Shown: positions 1-11,275 of the stretch, one piece after another
Numbering within the stretch: the first letter of the stretch is position 1
How the letters are laid out: every line of letters starts with the position of its first letter
Origin: Heterobasidion occidentale
Lineage: Eukaryota; Basidiomycota; Agaricomycetes; Russulales; Bondarzewiaceae
Assembly (NCBI GenBank): GCA_039111635.1
Contig: JBCAQO010000011.1
Coordinates: forward strand, 1,178,001 to 1,242,000
DNA length: 64,000 bases
Direction: 5' to 3'
The notes under the pieces: generated by a model
Told to the model about the DNA's origin: nothing
Seen by the model: the letters and a program-made list of their open reading frames with translations, nothing else
Database searches by the model: none
Translations under genes and position numbers: made by a program

Positions 1-1010
1 ATGCTGCGGGGTGAGCTGAAGAAAAACTGGGAAAAATCTGACTTCAAAGAATGTCAGAAAGGGTCGAAGATACTTTGAGATACGTACCAGTTCCACCATA
101 ATAATAGCGCGTCAACTTCCTCCTTTTCCTCCACATCCTCAAACAATTCCAATACACTATTGAAGAAACGCTCTGAGTCGGTGACAGTATCTGTTCGAGA
201 AAATACAGCTGACGACGAGAGGGAAAATCGAGCCTAGAAAGGGGAATCAGAAGCAACATGCGAAGGGGTCTCTTAACAGCTACCTGCGTGGCAATGTAAG
301 CGATCGATGCCGGTGTGACGCATTTCATACCGTGAATCCGCGCGTTCCCAGACCTTGTGGCCCTCGCATCCTTTTCCACTGAACTTGGAGATGTAAACAC
401 GTGCTTATAGGCCTATGAACATCAGCATGCGAGTTCGTCGAAAGTACCAGATAGAAACATACTGAGACGAGCAGCTGGCTCTTGAAAAGCCCCTTCCATG
501 GGTCATCAGAATCGTACCGATAACCAGCATATAGAAAAATGGGCCACTGGTCTCCTGGAATAAGCATTTCACCGTCTCGCAATTTCCGTTTGATACTGTT
601 CGAGTGAGATGAACGGGAAAAAATGAGATTATTTGATCTTACTCAGGATTCGACCAATCCAATCCTGCAGGGCAAAGCAGCGCTCCTGTCTGTTCATGGC
701 GAAAGCCCCGATCTGATTTCATGTTACGGGAGAGTGGCGGAATAAGGGATTGGCCTCGAGGAGTGATCCAATCGAGGATAGGGCCTTTCATACTCTTTGT
801 ATCGTCCGATCTAGCGCTAGACACCCCTTTTTGAATCTGCCCTACCGTTAAATAGCCACACTCAAGGTGATGCGGTCACACTTACTAGTTCCCCTATGTG
901 CATGATCTCCTCGTCAGAGCCTTCCTGTAGGCGCTCTTCAAGATGGGGGACCATCCGAAGTAATTCTTCATAAACCTTGTACTCCCGCCTCTGCCTATCA
1001 AACAATGAAA
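1..1010 (-). CDS. DUF6698-like agaricomycete protein, partial at left edge
   Basis: I recognise this as the DUF6698-type family that is multicopy in mushroom genomes; its function is unknown. At least five exons can be read on the minus strand. One from about 1010 contains VYEELLRMVPHLEERL and HIGEL. The next (about 835-645) contains ARSDDTKSMKGPILDW, PPLSRNMKSDRGF and LLCPAGLDWS. Then GDQWPIFLYAGY (about 590-480), ARATRSGNARIHGM with VTPASIAYIATQ (about 405-290), and FSRTDTVTDSERF with ELFEDVEEKEEVDALLLWWN (about 243-75). The last intron appears to end near base 21, leaving an exon that runs off the window. Exon ends fit GT-AG introns of about 50-60 nt and no internal stop is seen. The N-terminal start is not identified. 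The family assignment rests on recalled family motifs, not a search. Confidence 0.68.
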
Positions 1011-1585
1011 CACGCAGTGCATGACAAGAATGATTGATTCAGCGAGTTGGCCTTAGATAGGAACGGCTCACTCATATGTCAAGGACTCAGGCTCCTCAGC
1101 CAGCTCTCCCATTCTAAGAAGACCACGTGTGATTATAGACTGGACGTTGCAAAGAGCGTGTACAGTCCGTCCAAAATGACGACCGTGATGAACAAGCGGA
1201 TCTGTGAGACACCTTGCGGAGGGTCAGAGGTCGCCCAGGCAGGCGAGGCAAAGTAGTGCTTACGGCCTTTTCCTGGGGCCTAGTTGAAGAGCACTAGGCT
1301 GACGTTTATCACCAAGAGAGTGGTCCTCAGGCATGGAAGTAAGAACGGTGCGTCGATGAGAAAACGGGCGTGGGACCTGGTATCGCGTCCAAAGTTTTTA
1401 ACGAGCGAGCAAGCGAACGAGTCATAAACTATGGTGAGTCAGAAAGTCAGTGGGAGTCAGAGCGAGTCACCTCGGGTAGGAGGAGGAAGGTCGGGCTTCG
1501 GGTATCCAAGCCAATTCGAAGCGACCCTCAAGGGTATTTAGGACATTGACCTGCTCAAGGCCATCTCATCCTGCACTGCCTAGCC

Positions 1586-2599
1586 ATGTCGTCCCAACCT
1601 TTAACTCGCGAATCACTGGTCATCTCCATCCCTTCTCGTCATCGCCGATACCTGGACAAGGTTCGGGGATCTGACAACGCGGTTTTTCAGTACGACATTC
1701 AAACAGGGGAGATGATTCCATGGAAGTGGTGGGTCTTGTCACCTCAAAAATTTGAAATGTCTGACGCACAATGCAGGCCCGTAAGCTTAAGGGAGGGGGA
1801 CCGTGTCGTGCCTTCGTCTCTGAGGAAACACCGCCTGACGAATAGATTTCTCGGGCCGTGTTGTTTGTGCCCCTTGCTCGAGAGAAACGGACCACCGGTG
1901 TTCACGGAGGCAGCTATGTATCTTGCAACGTCGGGTCCTTTCCATGGTCAATACATTGCTCGATGCGCACATGGAGTGTGTGGATATATAGGTCAGTCCC
2001 CATCCAATGAGCGTGAATACACACGACTTACCAATCTCACAAGTTCGCCTCGAGCATGCCTACCAACGTATTGGTTGTCCAGTGCATATGTACGCGCCTC
2101 GTGGTGAGCACCTCGAGATCAATCTCTAGGTCTAGAATTGACTCCCACGCAGAGGCAACCGAAGCGCGCCCACGACCAGTGCTACACTTTAGCGAAGCAG
2201 GATATGTCCCCCTGAACCCCTTTCCAATGCCTCTGAAACGCACTCACGCACAAATCGGTGAGTGTCAGTACCTGTTTGACATTCAGGTGTAACTCACTCA
2301 CCATTTCAGATGTAACCTCGAACGAAAACCCACTTCTCCGCCTTGTGCAAAGGCGCCGTGTCTCTACTCAATATCGACCAAACCCGTTGTATGACCTCCT
2401 TCGACAGATGGACACGAACATTTATCCAGGTGTTTCCGAAGAGGCCTTTTCCAAATTCTTTGTGAAGTGCTCCTGTCGATTGATCACGACCCGTCGGGCC
2501 TTCGCTCACCACGAATGCCCGTTGGAAGTAATTGATCTCACCACAGATTCAGATAATCAAGGGGGAGATACCGATGAGGAGCAAGCTACAGAACTCTAG
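1586..2599 (+). CDS. Cys-rich lineage-specific protein with C-terminal SUMO-interacting-type motif
   Basis: A multi-exon protein of unknown function. Exon 1 starts at ATG 1586 and encodes a basic N-terminus, then a metal-ligand-like cluster: GPCCLCPLLERNG, about 25 residues later YLATSGPFHGQYIARC, then AHGVCGY. It ends at a GTCAGT donor at 1992. A second exon (about 2044-2103) reads VRLEHAYQRIGCPVHMY. The junction around 2104-2130 does not splice cleanly and may hold an indel. The intron 2272-2310 (GTGAGT...TTTCAG) joins the last exon, which contains KFFVKCSCRLITTRRAF, then AHHECP and VIDLTTDSD, and stops at 2599. VIDLT followed by acidic residues is the classic form of a SUMO-interacting motif. 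It is convergent with the Ulp1-type protease gene, with about 200 bp between the stops. Confidence 0.6.
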
Positions 2600-2795
2600 A
2601 AAATTAGTACCAAAGCGTTGACACCATAGGATTCATATACAGCCATTACAGTCAGCATAGAATTAATGTACAGCCATTAGACTCAACACCATAGGATTGA
2701 TACGTAGCCACTCATTTCAATATGAACCGGCTCATATGCATGAAGATCAAGTTGTGGGAATGGTAAAAGTGCGTATTAAGGGAAGAACCAAAGAC

Positions 2796-4870
2796 TCAAT
2801 GGTCAGCAAGTCTGCGAGACAGAACAGTAGTGGCCATGTTCTACAGACTCGACAGCATATGACTTTGAGTCTGCACATTACGCTACGTACTCACCTTCCC
2901 GAGAGCTGTTGCCATTCATCAGAAAGTTTGAGGAGTTCTGCCTTCAGCATCTCACGCATGGTGGGAACGACGCCCGCCTCCCATTCTATTTCTGCCCCTG
3001 ATGCATGCCCCTTCTTCAATGTCTTGCATGATGGCCCAAGGGCAATAGATCAGGATTCGTGATAGCAAGCATCGTGAAGACTTACCGATGTCGGTCTCAT
3101 GAACATATCCGGGTTTTTCATGAAAAGATAGTTGAAGTGGAGAAGGTACAAGCCACAATCATACTGATTGGGTTGCATGGGCACCTGACGAGGACATTCA
3201 TTCGAGGCATACATCATACACAACAAATGTGACCCACCTCAAACTGTTTTGCATGCGGTTCGAACAGAGGCGTGATATTGATTCGGGCCTTGACCTCCTC
3301 ACATAGATATTCAGCTAAGCGCCGGCCCGTATTCCGACGCTTTCGGTTGAGAGAATCGAATATAAAGATTTGCGTACTGGCAAAGATCAATTAGGAGTAA
3401 CAGTGAAACGATCATCATCGTTATGGCTCACGCGTGGACCCAACTTGATGTAGTCGAGCCTTCGCTATCCGACAACATAGTCCATCCAAGTCGGTGCGCC
3501 GAATCAACGGCAAAAACAGTATTGTATTTAGCTGGCGGGCGCTCGAATAGGCCTTGTGGATGGCTTATGACTGCCAAGTACCAATGCTGTTCCGCCCTAT
3601 CAGTCATGTCTCAGCAATGTAGTCACGGAACTAAGAAGCTTGCTCGCACTCATCATGTATAGGGACGATCAAGAACTTCTTGCTGAAGATATCGACTCTG
3701 TTTGTATGACTTTTGGCTGCTTCATAGCCAGCTCGTCTACGAAAAAAAAATAAGCGATCTTCACAGCGCTCCATGAGACGTAACTCACAATCGCGTATAG
3801 AAAAACGTGCTATATATGTGTACCTGGTCCATAGCAACAGAATCCTTCACCCTTGACTTGGCATACCACAGTCTTTGTGTTCATATGAGCGAGCACTCGG
3901 GTTTCGGATAAAATCGAACACTTACTTTAAACCAAGATTGATGAGATTATCATTTAAGAATCTGCGAGGTTTTAGTCGCTCCATATCCTGTGGTCCGATA
4001 TCAATCGCGCCATGGCCAACAAAGGGGTAAGTCAAAATACTGTAGAAAGTCGAGAATAAGTGACAATTTGTATGTATTCATTGATACATACATCGCGCGA
4101 GTGTCCGATCGAGCAGATGAGTCAGATTGCTTTGGCAAAGGTACTTTCGTGGGCAGCTCTACCTCAACATCATCATCTTCAGACGTGAGAGAACTGAGTG
4201 GAGAGGATGGAGGAATAGGTAATGCCTCTGAGACCGTTGGCAACGAAGCATCCTCTAGAGCTGATGCTGGAGTATTTGAGGAATTGAAGAGAGGTGGGGG
4301 CGCCGGCACGGTTCCTGTGCCAGATCGTGGAAAACCAGTGTCAAGAGATGATGCTTGTGTGCGAGATGTTTTGATTGGCTTTGAGCCAAGAGACAAAAGA
4401 GGCTTCGTTTTTGAGATATATCGTGGCGAGATTGTGTTCGAGGCTACCGCTATAGTTGAAGAATTTTTTGATTCATAGAAAGACTTCTGTCGGCGTACGG
4501 CAAATGTAGGATGCGAAGATGCTGCACTCTGTTGCAAGGGTCGTTCGGATCGTGCCGCATGTTTCCTATGGTATGATCTATATCGGCGGCGTCTGGAAGG
4601 CACGCATATCAGACTTACGCAATGGGGCACAAAGCAGACTTGGATAACACCCGCTTAGTGTGCGCAAGAGGCGATGGCACTCGCAAGGTGCTGGGTGGCA
4701 GAGACGCACTAGCATAATCTTGTGTGAGAAAGGCTGAGATCGTGCGTGACAGAGTGAACATACCTCGCCGACGCAAACCCCATAACAGCGTGCATCCTCG
4801 CCACAAGATCCTTCGGCGGTGGTTTCTTCATGGAGCGAGCTAGCTCCGCATCTTCAGGATTCAATAGCAT
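2796..4870 (-). CDS. Ulp1-type SUMO protease (peptidase family C48)
   Basis: Cysteine protease of the Ulp1/SENP family, which matures SUMO or removes it from targets. Read from ATG 4870 (MLLNPEDAELARSMKKPPPK) through about eight exons. After a Ser/Pro-rich N-terminal region (about 4640-4090) the catalytic domain follows: ILTYPFVGHGAIDIGPQDM, LKPRRFLNDNLINLGLK, VDIFSKKFLIVPIHDE, then catalytic His in HWYLAVISHP, Asp in IFDSLNRKRR, Gln and Cys in QPNQYDCGLYLLHFN. The C-terminal exons read GHASGAEIEWEAGVVP and LSDEWQQLSGR, and the stop is at 2796. All catalytic elements of C48 peptidases are present in order and the exons join in frame, so the gene looks intact. One 5' junction near 4590-4640 is uncertain. 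Its likely promoter carries a paired 15-bp motif (4937-4994). Ulp1-like genes are common cargo of fungal DNA transposons, so this may not be the cell's housekeeping SUMO protease. Confidence 0.85.
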
Positions 4871-4936
4871 GATTTGTCTGGACGTCGAAAGGCTGAAGCG
4901 ATGGACATTCGAAGTTTACTCGTCGAGCACAGCAGT

Positions 4937-4994
4937 CCTGCAATGAGCAAGACTGAGTGATGTCGGTCACCCGATACCACCTGCAATGAGCAAG
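4937..4994 (-). promoter_or_regulatory. Paired CTTGCTCATTGCAGG motif upstream of the Ulp1-type gene (locus A)
   Basis: Two exact 15-bp copies at 4937-4951 and 4980-4994, 43 bp apart. On the minus strand they read CTTGCTCATTGCAGG, the same direction as the protease gene, 67-124 bp before its ATG. The same pair occurs at 33033-33093 and 39039-39095. It may be a transcription-factor or transposase binding site. Confidence 0.6.
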
Positions 4995-5115
4995 TGAATA
5001 CCTTCGTGGAAGGGGAGACGGATGTCGAGAGAGTCGCAGAAAGAGGAGGTCCGTCACGGAGTGCGTTGTGGAAATGGCCAGCCTGGCAATGCCCGAAGCA
5101 GCGAAAGTTTGCCAA

Positions 5116-5147
5116 GGGAAATTTCCCACGTCCCGGAAATATCCGGG
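5116..5147. repeat. Two adjacent short palindromes in the upstream region of the Ulp1-type gene
   Basis: GGGAAATTTCCC (5116-5127) is a perfect 12-bp palindrome. CCCGGA-AATA-TCCGGG (5132-5147) is a 6-bp-stem inverted repeat. A related CCGGA/TCCGG palindrome pair lies upstream of the gene at 33213. They could be subterminal or promoter sites; their role is not known. Confidence 0.5.
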
Positions 5148-5475
5148 TGAGGCGTATGAGTGTGTATGGCCGGTTATACACGACCTTATTCACCTTCATG
5201 ACCTACGATGACTACATTTGTTGCAGGCTCTCGAACGAAGACTGCGTTAGACAATTATGCTCTGATGAGGGGAAGGCTTTGCACGTTGTTGACACATCAT
5301 ATTCGATCATGGACTTGCGGCGACCTAGTACGTCGGACTGACACGACGGGGTTTGTCCTGCTCGCAGTGAGTGAAATTGCGCCTCGTGTGTCTATTTAAT
5401 CCGATCTGCCTCTCCCACATATTGATATGCCCTTTGGCAACGTACCACATCACTCTAGTGCCATATCAAAGGAAG

Positions 5476-6437
5476 ATGAGTGAACAACGCTCTTGCAATC
5501 ATGACAACAGGTTGGCATTCCCCGAGTTGCCTAGCATGCCAGACAGGAGCGACGCGCCTCGTTGCAGAGTGTTTCTCGACGGCAATGGTCCCCTGTGCCG
5601 CGTTCTCTTATCTACTGTTCACCAGCTTGACGATGACCAGACGGAAGAACATCCCTGCGTCATGCCTTGGTGCTATTCTATCCCCCTCACCCTCATGAAC
5701 AAGGCTATGGCTTTCTTCGAGTCACTGCGGCACCCCGACGGCTCACCCATCGTCTATCCTACACACGAGAAGGATCTAGAGATGTCGCCGAGACACATGT
5801 GCGAATACACGTACATCTGGAGGCTGCGGCGTGCGTTTCTTAAGGCAATTTACGCGGCCAGTTGCAATGATCAGATGGGAAGTAACTGGCGATGGCCAAA
5901 GATCCACGGGTACCTGTATCGGGAGTACTCTGGTTACGGTCACGATCGCGCACAGCGAATGTTCTACCCGTGAGGATGAGCAGGCTGTGGGCCAGGTTCC
6001 TTACACTGTGCCGGACGTGGCCCAAATGAGTTGAGTGTTTTGTTTTATCTGAGAATGTGGCTTGCTGATCGTACTTGGTCCTAGATTGGGCGGCGCTGCT
6101 CAACAGAGACATGAAACGAAGGAAATGGCGATCCTTTTTGTGGCGACATATCAGCCAAGGGTATGATTCGTTTGGAGAAGAAAATGTCAGGATGTGGTTC
6201 GCATGGCGCGAACGCAAGTACTCCATCAGCGGGGACCAATTTCTGTTCGATGATGATATCCCGCCTCGCCTCGCCTATCTAGCATCCGGAACACAGGAAG
6301 CAGAGGAGGGTAAGTCAGCTGAATCTGGAACGGACGTCAGCTGACCAGAAGGCATGGCGACAGTTGATCTTGTACAATCCGACGACGAAGGCTCCAGTTT
6401 GATCCATGTTGAAGCGGATAGAGAGCAGTCATTGTGA
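5476..6437 (+). CDS. Lineage-specific hypothetical protein with acidic, SIM-like tail
   Basis: I cannot assign a function. ATG 5476 follows a TATTTAA box at about 5391. Exon 1 encodes a region with HPDGSPIVYPTHEKD, YIWRLRRAFLKAIYAA and WRWPKIHGYLYREY, reaching about 5970. After an intron of about 110 nt the next exon reads WAALLNRDMKRRKWRSFLWR, DSFGEENVRMWFAWRER and GDQFLFDDDIPPRLAY. The intron 6309-6348 (GTAAGT...CCAG) leads to a last exon with VDLVQSDDEGSS, and the stop is at 6437. That tail resembles a SUMO-interacting motif followed by acid. The phrase IVYP followed by a WRLRR helix recurs in the protein at 22434-25637, so the two may be distant paralogs. The phase of the first intron is not certain. 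Confidence 0.5.
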
Positions 6438-6439
6438 TT

Positions 6440-6950
6440 AGGACAGGTCATCCCACTCGATCGAAAAGACAGATTTTTCAAGTTCCACCATCTCTGATCG
6501 TATGAGCGCTTCGTATTGTGGTCAGTTGGCAGTCGTGTGCTTTGTCTTGTGTTGTATGTTTATGAGTAGTCCCCACTGAGAAGTTTCGTATCATGATGTA
6601 CAAAAGAACGTGGTTATTTGGTGTTCATATTAGTGATGTCGATGAACATTTGTCGTCTATAATGCTGCGTGGTTGAAGCCTTGCTGTGTATGGCGGTCAA
6701 AGTGTCGTTTTATTCATTCCGCACGACAATGGAGGTTCCCACGAAAACTAAGCTCCCCACGAGACTGCACAACTCCCGAACACACGAGAATGACATCACA
6801 CACGAAAAACAAAACCGCACACACATGTTACATCTCGGTCAAGCGCACACGAGACTGACCAGTGTTGCGTATCATAAACTGTTTCGCAAAAAGATAATAA
6901 AAGTTGAATGTGGATCACTCTAGTCTCTACGCAAACGTTCTATTCTTGCT
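6440..6950. other. No gene recognised
   Basis: AT-richer spacer. 6720-6860 is low-complexity, with repeated CACGAGAC and ACACAC runs. I see no coding pattern with splice sites, RNA gene or repeat shared with the rest of the window. Confidence 0.5.
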
Positions 6951-9050
6951 AACATATGTCCTGGACAGAGCTGCGCGCCTCTTCACTATGCTGTGCCACT
7001 GACACATCCATGGCTCGTCGCGCAAGGCGTCTCCGATCTCGAAGACAGCGGCGAGGCCACCCTCAATAAACTCAACACCCTCATCGTTACTCATCTTGTT
7101 TGTCTCTCCAAAGTTCCGTCCCTCTGGCTCTCGCTCCTACTGCCACAGGACGCGCTACCGGCTACTGGAAAATCACTAAGTACTGCACAACGCAAGCCCT
7201 CCGCATCGCCGGGTCCACCCCGGCGCGGCGCCCTGACCCTCGCCTCTAGCTACGGCACTGCAGACGCGCCTGCCGGACGCGGAGCGCGCGCGCTCTGTGT
7301 CTCGTTCACGTTCATGCCGTTGCCTTTCTTGGCGGTGGGCCTGCAGTCCGCATGCTGGACGAGGGACACTTTGTGAACGCAGTTCAAGAAGGAAAGTGGG
7401 AGAGCGCGTTGATGGAGTGCTTTGAAGGCGCCTTTAAGAGGTGCAAATGCGGCACAAAGGAATTGGAGGAAAGGGGGGGACATGATCAGAATGGGGTGTC
7501 GGCCACGGTGTCGCCGTATCACGTTGGAAGCTTGTCGTTGATGATGAGCAGCCACAGCTCTGCCCCGATCGCATGTGCGCCGCTCCCAGCGACCTTTGTC
7601 TTCGCGAGGGTGTTGGCGGAGAGCAAAGGCTTGAAGAGCCAGAAAATCTACGTCAGGGAGCCCGGATCATTCATGAAGAACTCGTACGCCTGCGGCGCAA
7701 GGGGGCACGTGTCAGCCGGTGTGTGGGAACACGAGCTGTTGAAGCCAAACCAGCGGAGCACACCGAAGGAACCGCTGTATGTCGCTGGATATGACGATCA
7801 GATCTTTATTTGCGCCATAGAGCGCTGTCTTCGCATCCAGCTTGTCGTACATGCTCGCAAATATCTCGGGGAGGTGTGTCTGCTACGGCTGTGAGTATGG
7901 TGTGGTCACGGCAGCATCGAAGGGACAGGGGCACGTACACGGAACTCCTTGAGCGTCGACTGTTCGCTCGCTGTGAACGTCTGGGCCGGTGGGCTCCGGG
8001 ACTGCTGACTCGACGTGCGTTCTCCTTTCCTTGCTGTCGCATTTCGTGTGGTCACGCTTGCGGGTGTAAATCGAAGATCCCGCGTCAACTGTATGTATGC
8101 GGCCGATGGAATGTGACAAAGTCCATTTCTTCGTGTAGTATCTTACCGAAGAAGACAAGGCAGTCGAGCAGTTCGAAACCACGCGCCGCACGGCTGGCAT
8201 CAACGTCACTCAAAACAAGGACGAGGAGCGTGCGTGGGCAAGAACACGGGCGCGAAGACGAGGGGGAGCCAGGCGAGGCGATGGGCGATGGCAACAACGA
8301 GGGCGACAACGAGGATAACAACGAGGAGTGATGGAGGAAGAGTTCACAGGATAGGCAATGCAAATTGCTTCAGGGAAAACTGGCTGGACAACTTGCATGA
8401 ACTAGAATAGCATCCCAGTTTAAGTTACCTCCTCATTAGCTTCTTTACAATTTATGAGAGTGAAGACAACATACCGCGCTGTAGGGCCCTCTGAGACATC
8501 TTCTCTGCCGCGTGAATTTTGACCCCAGACCTGCAAACCGTATGAAATGTCCTGTCTTTTCATCCCACTACCTACGTCTCCGAATTCACTGCTCTTTCAC
8601 CTCTCTCCCCTACCTCTTCCCTCCTTCCAACAGTGCCAATGTAACCCTCGGCATCAATATCAAGGCTGTGGTTGTAGATCAGGGATGCGGCAGAAAAGAC
8701 AACAAAACCTACAATTCTGCGCGAACAGATTGAATGAACCCACAATCGGGCGGATGACGTCCGAAGAAAATCGAATCTTGCCCCGCAGCGCGTCGATGTG
8801 GAACGAGGTCGAGACTTTAAGACGGTACCAAGCGTATTTGGGTTCATGATTGAGAGTAGGTCATGATGTGTGTGAGGGTTGCGAGGAGCGCAAACGAAAC
8901 GCGAAGTGTGAAAGGGTTTAAGGAGAAAGGCGAATGCGAATGGAGAGCGAGTATGGTGAGCGAATGAATGCAAGCGCAAACGGATGGTAGTTGAGGACGT
9001 CACGTACCCGACACATATCCCCAACGACGTTCTCGCACGTCGAACAATCG
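6950..9050. other. Unassigned region with coding-like but broken frames
   Basis: Several short open stretches lie on both strands, none over 180 codons. The most protein-like is on the plus strand, about 7360-7890 (LDEGHFVNAVQEGKWESALM and KIYVREPGSFMKNSY). It is followed by a piece near 8140 (YLTEEDKAVEQFETTRRTAG), but these are in different frames with no clear splice joins. This could be a decayed gene or an indel-rich one. I do not recognise the family and cannot define ends. Confidence 0.3.
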
Positions 9051-9235
9051 ATGTGCACTTTCAAGGCAGCGCGTCGTTCTTCCATCCACCAAACTCGACA
9101 ACAGCGTACGCGGTGGCTTCTGTGAGCGTGGCGAGATCCGTGTTCTGCTGCGCCCCAATGAGCATGATATGCCTCAGTAGCCCAAAGCTGGTCGGTATGC
9201 GGACCTTATTAAAGTCGTATAGAATCCCTCGAGGC

Positions 9236-9450
9236 GACTGATGAGTTTGTTGGAGAAGGTGAGTCCAGGTATAAGCATAAGGCCACGCTTCTTCGACCAA
9301 GAAGATTGAGGCAAAAAACCGGAGAAGATGTCCTCTGCTGCGGCAAAGGCGGCTCACCGCTCAGCGAATGTGAAGCGACGATGAGAGATCCAGCGCGATG
9401 CCCAGTCCATCTTCCTCTTGATGCAGAGGATGATCTCAGTAGCATCGCAA
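9236..9450 (-). pseudogene. RNR2: Ribonucleotide reductase small subunit (RNR2) fragment, left copy
   Basis: On the minus strand, in shifting frames, the sequence reads IKRKMDWALRWISHRRFTF, then [14 protein letters not shown], and then a stretch matching the R2 segment after it (SIF...[13 protein letters not shown]). R2 proteins have an IKRKADWAL...ERLVAFAA.EGIFFSGSF block, which holds part of the di-iron helix bundle. Only about 70 codons remain, with frameshifts and stops, so this is a fragment. A longer copy on the opposite strand lies at 28370-28960, and both are followed by the same palindromic-core repeats. It was probably carried along when the repeat arms duplicated. Confidence 0.7.
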
Positions 9451-9558
9451 TTCGTAGGTCCAGTCTTGTTGTGAATATTTTCCATCATTATGTGCAACGC
9501 GGTGAAGCAGCACGCTGCCTGATGGAGTCGCAAAGAACCATGGCTTAAAAGTAGTGGA

Positions 9559-9694
9559 TCTCTGGAGGAAAATCGCTCTCAGAAAGCTGCTCGTTGGGAG
9601 GTTAGATGGGGACAACACATTTCTGGAGGAACATCGCTCTCAGAAGCCGCGCGACGCCATTGGGCTACGGCCGCTTGATGGCAGGGTGGGACGC
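9559..9694 (+). repeat. Palindromic-core repeats (2 copies) beside the retrotransposon
   Basis: Two copies of the TTCTGGAGGAA...CGCTCTCAGAA core, at about 9559-9587 and 9620-9645. They are followed by the shared linker with GGCCGCTTGATGGCAGGG that ends in ACGC at 9691-9694, exactly where the LTR element begins. Confidence 0.75.
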
Positions 9695-10292
9695 TGATGA
9701 GCATGCACCCGCGCTAGGGTCCGAGGGAGGTATTTGGGAAGCTTTGGGGAGATACCGAACAGCGCTAGACAAATACCGAAGACGCCGACTCGCACCGAAC
9801 ACGGTCGGTCCCTACCCGACCGACCGCAAGCCACCGAAGGACGTTCGGCAGCACTTGGGTCAGTTCGCTTACACTTCACATACTTACCGTAACCGCACAG
9901 GAGTGTTACAATAGGTGTTTACGAGATCGGAGCCAGTATTCCGGGTCGGCCGATGTGCTCCGTGAGTCGGTCGCTCCTTATCGCTTATCTTCCCGACTTC
10001 CACATGGTCGGTCAAATGTGATCTTGCACCATTACTTGGCCACCCTGGTCGTACGTTACTTCCTTCCTATTTTCATTGGTTCTTCAACGCCTGTTCCTGC
10101 TACCTACGCTCGGGCGACGGATCCCGAACGGTCGGGATTTCGCCATCGCTGATTAACTTTTACCTTATCACCTTCGGAACCCATATGGACATCTCACCTA
10201 CCTTCTTATCTTCTCTGTTCGCTAGGGCTTGGCGCCCAGTCGACATCTACTCTCATTTCTTGTTCAATATCTTACTTAGGGGCTCTGTTTAC

Positions 10293-10298
10293 TATAAA
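10293..10298 (+). promoter_or_regulatory. TATA box of the 5' LTR
   Basis: TATAAA in the context TTTACTATAAAAACC, about 480 bp before the LTR end. The same box is at 20441-20446 in the 3' LTR. Confidence 0.6.
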
Positions 10299-10562
10299 AA
10301 CCTACATACAACTCTGGAATAAACCAGCTTTCGCACCCCACAGTTCAGAGCTCATCGCACTCGTCGCAACCATCGAAATCGTCTTCGTCGACTTCCGAAA
10401 ACTTGTCATCCTCGTCGTTCGGCCTCATTCGCGTTCGTACTCGTCTCTTCGCTCGTAACCCCCGTCCTCCCTCGTATATTGTCAGAGTCCCGTGTGGCTC
10501 TTGAAGCACGTAGTTGTCGGTCGCGACACTACCTTCTCGTTACCGACCGAATCCCCGACACA

Positions 10563-10584
10563 ACCGACCGAACGTTCGGTCGGT
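10563..10584. repeat. 22-bp perfect palindrome in the LTR
   Basis: The half-site ACCGACCGAAC is followed directly by its reverse complement. The same palindrome is at 20712-20733. CCGAAC/GTTCGG words recur throughout this element. Confidence 0.75.
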
Positions 10585-10773
10585 GTTCGGTGCAGTCCCG
10601 AAACCGTTCGGGCGCTATAATCTCACACTCCCCGTTGCTTCTCAGTACGCCTTCAATTTCTAAAGTCATCACTAACAATTCCTTGTGTATTAGATACTAG
10701 CTCCAGCACCCCTGCATTAGAGGTTGTTTTAGTGTTGTGCTCAGCACTTAGAGCCACCTCTAGCGTATCATTT

Positions 10774-10790
10774 TGGAGCCCACCGCGAGG
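10774..10790 (+). other. Primer binding site (PBS)
   Basis: TGGAGCCCACCGCGAGG begins three bases after the 5' LTR. It starts with TGG, the complement of a tRNA 3' CCA end, as expected for a tRNA-primed element. I cannot name the tRNA from memory. Confidence 0.65.
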
Positions 10791-11275
10791 GGTTAGTATT
10801 CAAAATTACCTCAAGGAATCTACGTCGCTCGTCCCGACCAACAGCGGAGCGCGAAGAACGACAAACAGTTATCGATAGCTTCAATACTCAGGAAACATCT
10901 GCCGACCGAAGTTTGTTCGGAGACGCCGATATAGTCCCGGAGCATCTAGCCCACCATCACTATCTTGATCTTGAATCCTCGCCATCGCTCTCGCCGCCAC
11001 CCGACTCCACTTTCTTCTTAACCCCACCGTCGTCGCCGAACCGATCTCTACTCCCGCCGATTTCCCCCATCCTCGACCTTGCGCTCTTAGAACAATCACC
11101 TCTGTCTCCTATACCATCTCTCCACGACTCCATCTCGCCGTTAATCCCACGCAGCCCCGTCTTCTGGACGCCGACCATCCGACCAACTTCGCTAGAACGC
11201 TCCTTCGAACCAGCGACTCCATCCCCGATCACCTTAGCAAACAATACCTTCTCCCCCACCTTTGACTTTCTCACT

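Larger units (their letters stand above)
9695..10770 (+). repeat. 5' LTR
   Basis: 1,076 bp, TG...CA ends, near-identical to 19843-20919. It has a TATAAA box at 10293-10298, which probably drives the genomic transcript, and a 22-bp perfect palindrome at 10563-10584. Confidence 0.93.
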
